52,124 nt of DNA from Burkholderiales bacterium (GTDB lineage Bacteria; Pseudomonadota; Gammaproteobacteria; Burkholderiales; Burkholderiaceae_B): the NCBI GenBank assembly GCA_021300475.1, contig JAJTDO010000018.1, forward strand, positions 1 through 52,124, in the 5' to 3' direction. The position numbers and the translations under genes were made by a program. The notes beneath the pieces were generated by a model. That model was not told the origin of the DNA. It searched no databases and saw only the letters and a program-made list of their open reading frames with translations. Positions 1 through 5,714 of this stretch are shown here, piece by piece. Every line of letters starts with the position of its first letter. Within the stretch, counting starts at the first letter, position 1.

Positions 1-1
1 T

Positions 2-1342
2 AACGAGCCAGCGGACAAGCCGGTTGTTGTGTCGGCTGCAGCGCAGGTTGAACAATCTGCCGCAACCCAGGCAGGACAAGTGTTGGCGGCTGCCCAAGCG
101 TCTGCTGCGGTTGTGCCTGCTGCACCGGCCAAGGCTGCCACCAAAGCGAAAAGCAGCACACAGTCCAGTGCGTTTATTCGTGTACCGGCTGACAAGCTCG
201 ACACCCTGATCAATCTGGTGGGTGAATTGGTTATTGCCAACGCCGGTACTGTTGAACGCTCCAAGCAGCTCAACGATTCCGGCATGGTGGAGTCCACCAG
301 TGCGGTGGCGGCCCTGATCGAAGAAATTCGCGATGGTGCCCTGGGTCTGCGCATGGTGCAGATCGGTGAAACTTTCCATCGCTTCCAGCGTGTTGTGCGT
401 GACCTGTCCATGGGTCTGGGCAAACAGATTTCACTCGATATTTCCGGTGAAGACACCGAGTTGGACAAATCTGTTGTCGAGCGTATTGGTGACCCGTTAA
501 TGCACCTGGTGCGCAACGCCATCGACCACGGCCTTGAAACCGAAGATGAGCGTGCGCTCACAGGCAAAAGCATGGTGGGCCGCATTGGTTTGCATGCCTA
601 CCACGACAGTGGCCACATTGTGATTGAAGTCTCTGACGATGGCCGGGGCTTAAACCGCGACAAAATACTGCGCAAGGCCATTGAAAAAGGTCTGATTCCA
701 CCGGATGTGCCCTTGAGCGATCAGGAAATCAACCAACTGATTTTCTTGCCGGGGTTTTCAACTGCAGACAAAGTCACCGATATTTCCGGCCGCGGCGTGG
801 GCATGGATGTGGTCAAACGCAACATTGAAGCCCTGCGTGGAACAGTGCGCGTGCGCTCCACCATTGGCGTGGGTAGCACCTTTGAAATCCGCTTGCCTTT
901 AACACTGGCCATTATTGACGGTTTCCTGATTGGCGTGGGGGGTTCCCACTATGTCATTCCCTTGGGGTTTGTGCGTGAGTGCCTTGAATTGTCGGCCACG
1001 GACATTCCGGACGACCGTGTCGATCTGCACTACGACCTGCGCGGCGAATTTTTACCGTGTGTGCGTTTAAGAAACATTTTCGGTGTCAAGGATACCCGCC
1101 CCAAGCGGGAGAACATTATTGTGGTGAGTTTTGGCGAAACCCGTGCAGGTCTGATTGCAGATCAACTACACGGTGAAAGCCAAACCGTCATCAAGCCCTT
1201 GGGGGCGTTGTTTGAAAGCAACCGGGCCATCAGTGGAGCCACCATCTTGGGCAGCGGTGAAGTCGCGCTCATTATCGATGTTCCCAAACTGATCAGCGAA
1301 GTCTCAAAACGTACTGCGCCAATCGCAGACAACAATCACTGA
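2..1342 (+). CDS. cheA: Chemotaxis histidine kinase CheA, C-terminal part (5' end outside window)
   Basis: This is the C-terminal part of CheA, the cytoplasmic kinase that passes phosphate from chemoreceptor complexes to CheY and CheB. The reading frame is open from base 2, so the gene starts upstream of the window; the GTG at 29 lies in an Ala-rich linker and is not a credible start. Visible in order are the linker (about residues 1-50 of the fragment), the P3 dimerisation helices beginning near VPADKLDTLINLVGELV, the P4 ATP-binding domain with N box (HLVRNAIDHGLE), G1 box (DDGRGL) and a GRGVGMDVV stretch, and the CheW-like P5 domain. The P1 phosphotransfer domain with the phospho-His is not in the window. 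cheW follows 13 bases downstream, which fits one operon. Confidence 0.96.
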   Translation, partial: NEPADKPVVVSAAAQVEQSAATQAGQVLAAAQASAAVVPAAPAKAATKAKSSTQSSAFIRVPADKLDTLINLVGELVIANAGTVERSKQLNDSGMVESTSAVAALIEEIRDGALGLRMVQIGETFHRFQRVVRDLSMGLGKQISLDISGEDTELDKSVVERIGDPLMHLVRNAIDHGLETEDERALTGKSMVGRIGLHAYHDSGHIVIEVSDDGRGLNRDKILRKAIEKGLIPPDVPLSDQEINQLIFLPGFSTADKVTDISGRGVGMDVVKRNIEALRGTVRVRSTIGVGSTFEIRLPLTLAIIDGFLIGVGGSHYVIPLGFVRECLELSATDIPDDRVDLHYDLRGEFLPCVRLRNIFGVKDTRPKRENIIVVSFGETRAGLIADQLHGESQTVIKPLGALFESNRAISGATILGSGEVALIIDVPKLISEVSKRTAPIADNNH

Positions 1343-1355
1343 AGGCGAACACGAC

Positions 1356-1916
1356 ATGTCTGAAAAATCTGCCATGGTTCACGGGCTTGATGCAGCGACC
1401 AGCCAATTCCTGACTTTCCAGGTCAATGAGCAAAAGCTGGCACTGGAGATTTTGCGCATCAAGGAAATTATTGAGTTTGGTCGCATCACCGTGGTTCCGA
1501 TGATGCAGTCCAGCATCAGCGGGGTCATCAATCTGCGTGGCTCCGTGGTGCCGGTCATTGATTTGTCCGCCCGCTTCGGGCAGGGTAAAACACAAATGAA
1601 TCGCCGCACCTGCATCGTGATTCTGGAGTCCACCATAGAAGAGCGCACGCAGGTGGTGGGTTTCATGGTGGATGCTGTCAGCGCGGTCATTGACATTCAC
1701 CCCAATGTCATCGCGCCACCTCCGCAGTTCGGCTCCGGTATCCGGACAGACTTCCTGCGGGCCATCGGCAAGGTGGAAGACGAGTTTGTGATGATACTCA
1801 ATGTTGAAAAACTACTGGACTTTGATATTCCCACCAACCTCGAAGAACTCGCTGCTAATGCGCACCATGGCACAAGAGAATTGGGTCACCGGGAAGAGGT
1901 TTCTGAAGCCCATTGA
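1356..1916 (+). CDS. cheW: Chemotaxis coupling protein CheW
   Basis: This 186-residue protein is a single CheW/SH3-like domain that bridges chemoreceptors to the P5 domain of CheA at the inner membrane. The family pattern is clear: FQVNEQKLALEILRIKEI near the start, the conserved VINLRGSVVPVIDL core, then VVGFMVDAVSAVIDI. Its position directly after cheA supports the call. The tail after about residue 165 (Ala/His/Glu-rich) is longer than the minimal domain. The gene is convergent with the response-regulator gene that ends at 1940, and I see no convincing terminator hairpin in the 23 bases between them. Which receptor array it serves cannot be told from the window. Confidence 0.95.
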   Translation: MSEKSAMVHGLDAATSQFLTFQVNEQKLALEILRIKEIIEFGRITVVPMMQSSISGVINLRGSVVPVIDLSARFGQGKTQMNRRTCIVILESTIEERTQVVGFMVDAVSAVIDIHPNVIAPPPQFGSGIRTDFLRAIGKVEDEFVMILNVEKLLDFDIPTNLEELAANAHHGTRELGHREEVSEAH

Positions 1917-1939
1917 TACAAGCGAAGTGAAGGCCAGGC

Positions 1940-2617
1940 CTAGTTGGGAGACAAGTCTGCCAGACTGGGCATTTTTTTGAACAGGCTCACCGCTTGAGTG
2001 CGGTTTCTTACATTCATCCGCGTAAAAATTTCCCGCAGGTGGGTCTTGATGGTTTCCGGTGACAACACCAATTGCCGGGCAATCTCTTTGTTCGACATGC
2101 CATTGACTAACAACATCATCACCTCACGCTGTTTCTGCGTCAGTTGAATGCGCGAACCCGCCGGACTCACCTTGTTTCTCATGCTGAAATGCCTGCCATT
2201 GACATGGGGGCTGCGCCAGTTGGCAATCACGCTGGCGCGAGAAATGCAGTCGAGCAACATTTGCGATGTCTGGTGAAAATCGCCTGTTTTGGGCATGGCA
2301 TAGCACTTGTGCAGGTTTCTTTTTTCGAGTTCAACCAGCAACTTGTCATCACCACTCATGAACAGGATGGGCGTTCGCATGTCGGCACGGCGCAGCGTGT
2401 CTACTGTCTCCATGCCATTGGAGTCATTGAGTCTGAGATCTGAAATGATTAGCAAGGGTGTTTTGGTGGCCAGATGTCCGAGCGCGTCTTTCATGTTCGC
2501 CACAGTAAAGACCTTGACATCGGAAATCACGAATTCAACCAGTTCCTTGATGCCGGTGGCATACAACGGATGGTCCTCGATGATTAATATGTGCGTTTCA
2601 TTGATCCGGTGATCCAT
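1940..2617 (-). CDS. NarL/FixJ-type response regulator (receiver + LuxR helix-turn-helix), orphan
   Basis: This is a two-domain response regulator of 225 residues. The receiver domain (about 8-125) shows the acidic pair E14/D15, the phospho-acceptor D60 in IISDLRLNDSNG, the switch Ser in FMSGDD near 88, and K110 in AMPKTGD. The LuxR-type DNA-binding domain (about 155-215) shows LTQKQREVMMLLVNGMSNKE and SPETIKTHLREIFTRM. No sensor kinase lies next to it, so its partner and signal are unknown. It is divergent from the FabR-like repressor gene across a 197-base spacer rich in inverted repeats that could hold its own operator. The architecture is sure; the target genes are not known. Confidence 0.92.
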   Translation of the reverse strand: MDHRINETHILIIEDHPLYATGIKELVEFVISDVKVFTVANMKDALGHLATKTPLLIISDLRLNDSNGMETVDTLRRADMRTPILFMSGDDKLLVELEKRNLHKCYAMPKTGDFHQTSQMLLDCISRASVIANWRSPHVNGRHFSMRNKVSPAGSRIQLTQKQREVMMLLVNGMSNKEIARQLVLSPETIKTHLREIFTRMNVRNRTQAVSLFKKMPSLADLSPN

Positions 2618-2652
2618 CTTGTGAAATGCCTTTTATTTGTTGAGAGTGTGTT

Positions 2653-2766
2653 ACCCATGGGGTCACCCTGAGTAATCATTTTCGCCACCCAAGCGTGGGT
2701 TTGGCATACCCTCGCTGGGTGAGAAAACCCCTTTAAAATCATAATCGCCTATTTGGGTGGGAACCC
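2653..2766. repeat. Cluster of ACCC/GGGT inverted repeats in a divergent promoter region
   Basis: The spacer between the response regulator and the TetR-family gene holds several short dyads built from the same arms: ACCC-ATG-GGGT (2653-2663), ACCCA-AGCG-TGGGT (2687-2700), ACCC-TCGCT-GGGT (2708-2720, with a further ACCC at 2727-2730) and GGGT-GGGA-ACCC (2755-2766). The repetition of one half-site over about 110 bases is seen directly. That it is an operator array is inference. No T-run follows the dyads, which argues against terminators. Confidence 0.5.
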
Positions 2767-2776
2767 TTTCACAGGT

Positions 2777-2789
2777 ACACTACAAGTGT
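2777..2789. promoter_or_regulatory. Candidate operator dyad upstream of the FabR-like gene
   Basis: A dyad ACACT-ACA-AGTGT sits 26 bases before the start codon of the TetR-family gene. Repressors of this family often bind short palindromes in their own promoters. The dyad is seen; its use as an autoregulatory site is inference. Confidence 0.3.
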
Positions 2790-2814
2790 TCACGGAATCG
2801 ATGGAATATGCAGC

Positions 2815-3516
2815 ATGACAAAAATAAAAACCGGCCTGCCTGAAGAGGGTTTGGTCAGGGCGCAACGAAAAGAGCTGACTCGACAAAGCCTGTTGAACGC
2901 TGCACTGAACCTGGTGGGGCAGGGCAACAGTTTCACCGCATTGGGCATCCGTGAAATAACACGTGAAGCCGGTGTGGTGCCCACCGCGTTTTACCGGCAT
3001 TTCCGCAACACCGACGAACTGGGTCTGGCTTTGGTGGAAACCGCCGGTATTGCATTGCGCCGCATGTTGCGCGATGCGCGTCAGTCTGGTCTTCCCCATG
3101 AAGACACCATTCGTCTGTCGGTCTCCACGTATGTGGCATACCTGCGTCAAAATCAATTGGTGTTTCGATTCATTACCACTGAACGTTCCGGTGGTTCCCG
3201 AATTCTCAGGTTCGCCATCCGCAATGAAATCAACCATTTCATGAATGAACTGGTGACAGACATTCGTGCGGTTTCGGCGTTCAACAATGTGTCCACACAA
3301 AACCTGCGCATGGTGTCTGATTTGGTGGTCACCACCATGATGGCCTGCGCCACCGACATTCTCGATATTTTGCCGGGGCAACCTTTGGTTGAAGAAGAAA
3401 TGGTGGAGCGTTTGGTGCAGCAGTTGGTGGTTGTATTTTTAGGCGCTAGAGCATGGTCTGAGCGTCCTAAAGGTCGCGCAGAAGGCAGTGCAGAAAAAAA
3501 AGATTCTCAAACATGA
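2815..3516 (+). CDS. fabR: FabR-like TetR-family transcriptional repressor
   Basis: This 233-residue TetR-family regulator resembles FabR, which represses unsaturated fatty acid synthesis genes (fabA, fabB) in gammaproteobacteria. The N-terminal helix-turn-helix region (about 15-75) carries RAQRKELTRQSLLNAALNLV, REITREAGVVPTAFYRHFRN and DELGLALVE. From memory these match FabR well: RAQ-KE-TR at the start, REAG-PT-FYRHFR in the recognition helix, DELGL after it. The C-terminal half is a helical ligand/dimer domain. It is divergent from a response regulator and is followed 17 bases later by the DUF1499 gene. No fatty-acid gene adjoins it, so the target set is inferred from the family only. Confidence 0.82.
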   Translation: MTKIKTGLPEEGLVRAQRKELTRQSLLNAALNLVGQGNSFTALGIREITREAGVVPTAFYRHFRNTDELGLALVETAGIALRRMLRDARQSGLPHEDTIRLSVSTYVAYLRQNQLVFRFITTERSGGSRILRFAIRNEINHFMNELVTDIRAVSAFNNVSTQNLRMVSDLVVTTMMACATDILDILPGQPLVEEEMVERLVQQLVVVFLGARAWSERPKGRAEGSAEKKDSQT

Positions 3517-3533
3517 AACCCTAGGAGACCTTG

Positions 3534-4013
3534 ATGAAATCAACCCGGCATTCAAGCAGTACAAAAACGAAGCGGCTGTACTGCCAATTGGCATTTTGTT
3601 TCACAGGCTTGTGTGCAGTCAGTGCACCGGCCTTGGCGCAGACGCCGGCCAACGCAGGTGGTCCGCAGGTGGCAGTTTGTTCATGGACCCCCAACTGCGC
3701 AAGCTCCAACGGCAAGCCGGGTGAGTCGAAGTACATTGCTCCCTTGAAGGTCAAGTCGGGCGACAAAGAGCCCATGACCAGACTCAAGGCCCTGGTGGGA
3801 AAAATGGCGGGTGCCAAACTGGTGGTGGAGCAACCGTTTTTGCTGAAATATGAATTCACCACGCCCACCATGAAGTTCATTGATGACGTTCAGTTCGTCT
3901 ACATTCCCACCATGAATTATGTGGAAATGCGCTCGGCTTCCCGCCTTGGAATTTCTGATTTCGGCGTCAACAGCAAACGGCTTGAAGAAGTGCGTTCTGC
4001 ATTTGAAAAATGA
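3534..4013 (+). CDS. Secreted DUF1499-family protein
   Basis: The protein is 159 residues with a signal peptide: Lys/Arg-rich N-terminus, hydrophobic stretch LAFCFTGLCAVSA, and probable cleavage after APALA (about residue 35), so it should be exported. The mature part has SWTPNCASS, IAPLKV and FVYIPTMNYVEMRSASRLG, which fits DUF1499, a family of unknown biochemical function. I chose the ATG at 3534 over the TTG at 3531 because AGGAG lies six bases before it. The last codons overlap the aldolase gene by four bases (ATGA), so the two are probably translationally coupled. Whether it shares a function with the aldolase and mtnA is unknown. Confidence 0.8.
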   Translation: MKSTRHSSSTKTKRLYCQLAFCFTGLCAVSAPALAQTPANAGGPQVAVCSWTPNCASSNGKPGESKYIAPLKVKSGDKEPMTRLKALVGKMAGAKLVVEQPFLLKYEFTTPTMKFIDDVQFVYIPTMNYVEMRSASRLGISDFGVNSKRLEEVRSAFEK

Positions 4014-4675
4014 CTTCAACCGTGCAAGAAATTCTGCAGGCAGTTTGTGATGCCAGCCGTGAAATGGTGGCGCAAGGCCTGAACCGCGGCGCCAGCGGCA
4101 ACCTCAGTGTGCGCTGTGCAGAGGGTTTCTGGGTCACGCCTTCCGGCGTTGATTCCACAGACCTCTACCCGGAACAAATGGTGTTGATGAGCCTGGCAGG
4201 CGAGGTGCTCAGAGGCCGTCGCCCCTCCAGCGAATGGCGTTTTCACCGCGACATTTATGTGGCGCGCCCTGAATTCAATGCTGTGGTGCATGCACATTCT
4301 CCTTTTGCAACAAGCCTGTCTTGCCTGCGGGAAGAAATCCCACCGTTTCACTACATGATTGCAATGGCCGGTGGCGACACCATACGTTGCGCAGACTACG
4401 CCTTGTTCGGCACTCAGGCCTTGTCTGACGCGGTGCTGCAAGCCATGACCAACCGCAAGGCCTGCATTATGGCCAACCACGGCATGATTGCCGCTGGCGA
4501 CAGTCTGAAGGCTGCCATGGGCTTGGCTGTTGAAGTGGAATCCCTGAGCGAGCAATACTGGCGTGTGCGCCAACTTGGTCGGCCCGTGTTGTTGTCTGCC
4601 CAGGAAATGAATGAGGTCATGTTGCAGTTTCAGGGCTATGGCCGCAACGCGGAAAAAAATACGAACCATGATTGA
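4010..4675 (+). CDS. ald2: Class II aldolase, FucA-like (probable 5-deoxyribulose/methylthioribulose 1-phosphate aldolase)
   Basis: This 221-residue metal-dependent aldolase belongs to the class II aldolase/adducin family. Key features are GASGNLSVR (about 27-35), the catalytic Glu in SSEWRFH (E75), the zinc ligands H94 and H96 in VVHAHS, and the third ligand H157 in ANHGMIAAG. The pattern HYMIAMAGGDTIRCADYALFGT resembles L-fuculose-phosphate aldolase rather than the dehydratase MtnB. The next gene, mtnA, overlaps it by eight bases. In the known DHAP shunt an MtnA-type isomerase and such an aldolase convert 5-(methylthio)ribose-1-phosphate or 5-deoxyribose-1-phosphate to DHAP plus an aldehyde, so that role is the best inference. 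Fuculose or another sugar phosphate as substrate cannot be excluded. Confidence 0.8.
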   Translation: MTSTVQEILQAVCDASREMVAQGLNRGASGNLSVRCAEGFWVTPSGVDSTDLYPEQMVLMSLAGEVLRGRRPSSEWRFHRDIYVARPEFNAVVHAHSPFATSLSCLREEIPPFHYMIAMAGGDTIRCADYALFGTQALSDAVLQAMTNRKACIMANHGMIAAGDSLKAAMGLAVEVESLSEQYWRVRQLGRPVLLSAQEMNEVMLQFQGYGRNAEKNTNHD

Positions 4676-5708
4676 AACCTTGATTCTCAAGGGTGATGCA
4701 GTTGAGCTGATCGACCAGCGCATTTTGCCGCTTGCCTTTGAAACGGTTCGCTGCAGCAATGCGGATGAAATGGCCCAAGCCATACGCGACATGGTGGTCA
4801 GGGGTGCGCCTGCCATCGGAGTTGCCGCTGCGTATGGTTATGCGCTTGAAGCGCAGTTGCATTCAACCGCGTCCACACCGTCTTTTTTGTCCGCCATGGA
4901 AGTCGCCGCCGAATGTCTGTTGAACAGCCGGCCCACGGCGGTGAACCTGGCGTGGGCGGTTAAGCGTATGCAAGCCGTCCAGGCTCAGCATTTGCCCGTG
5001 GGAATAGCCGCGTGTGCACAGGCCTTGTTGTCCGAGGCCATATCGCTGCATCAGCAGGACATTCGCATTAACCAGACCATGGGTCAGCATGGCGCGGCGC
5101 TTTTGCCAGACGGCGCCCGTGTGCTGACCCACTGCAATGCCGGTGCGTTGGCCACAGCAGGCTATGGTACCGCCTTGGGCGTTATTCGCGCGGCAGTGGA
5201 AAGTGGCAAGCGCATTGCTGTGTTTGCAGATGAAACGCGACCGTTTTTGCAGGGCGCCCGGCTAACTGCTTGGGAATTGATGCAAGACCGGATTCCCGTG
5301 ACTTTAATCACCGACAACATGTCCGGTTACCTGATGGCCCGCGGTGAAATAGATGCAGTTGTGGTGGGCACTGACAGAGTCACCGCCAATGGCGATGTGG
5401 TCAATAAAATCGGCACCTACATGGTGGCCGTATTGGCCCAACGGCACAACATTCCGTTTTATGTGGCGTGCCCCGTTTCCACCCTAGACCTGAACACCCC
5501 CACGGGCGCAGAAGTACCGATTGAAGAGCGCAGCGCCCAAGAGGTGCTTGGTTTTGCGGGTGTGCGCTGGGCCCCCGAAGGTGTGGCGGTGCGCAACCCG
5601 GCCTTTGATGTAACACCGGCGGCGTTGGTCACCGCAATCATCACAGAGCGTGGCATTGTTCATCAACCTGACCGTGCGGGCATTGCCCGCTTGATGCAAT
5701 CGCTCTAA
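4668..5708 (+). CDS. mtnA: Methylthioribose-1-phosphate isomerase
   Basis: MtnA (346 residues from this start) converts the aldose 5-(methylthio)ribose-1-phosphate to the ribulose form in methionine salvage, and also accepts 5-deoxyribose-1-phosphate. Seen are RGAPAIGVAAAYG near 45-57, the active-site Cys in THCNAGALATAGYGT, and the catalytic Asp in GTDRVTANGDVVNKIGTY. The ATG at 4668 was chosen because the protein then begins METLILK-style (MIETLILK); the open frame upstream to 4611 lies inside the aldolase gene. The usual later steps of the methionine salvage pathway (mtnB, mtnC, mtnD) are absent from this window, and the aldolase is directly coupled instead. Confidence 0.95.
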   Translation: MIETLILKGDAVELIDQRILPLAFETVRCSNADEMAQAIRDMVVRGAPAIGVAAAYGYALEAQLHSTASTPSFLSAMEVAAECLLNSRPTAVNLAWAVKRMQAVQAQHLPVGIAACAQALLSEAISLHQQDIRINQTMGQHGAALLPDGARVLTHCNAGALATAGYGTALGVIRAAVESGKRIAVFADETRPFLQGARLTAWELMQDRIPVTLITDNMSGYLMARGEIDAVVVGTDRVTANGDVVNKIGTYMVAVLAQRHNIPFYVACPVSTLDLNTPTGAEVPIEERSAQEVLGFAGVRWAPEGVAVRNPAFDVTPAALVTAIITERGIVHQPDRAGIARLMQSL

Positions 5709-5714
5709 GTTTCA

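Noticed and set aside
29-31. GTG start for the cheA fragment
   Set aside because: The frame is open from base 2, and the residues after it are an Ala-rich linker with no P1 domain, so the gene begins outside the window.
4010-4675. The aldolase gene as methylthioribulose-1-phosphate dehydratase MtnB
   Set aside because: The SEWRFH motif and the long shared pattern HYMIAMAGG...YALFGT fit the FucA-type aldolases better; MtnB has a different pattern at the catalytic Glu region. Not excluded completely.
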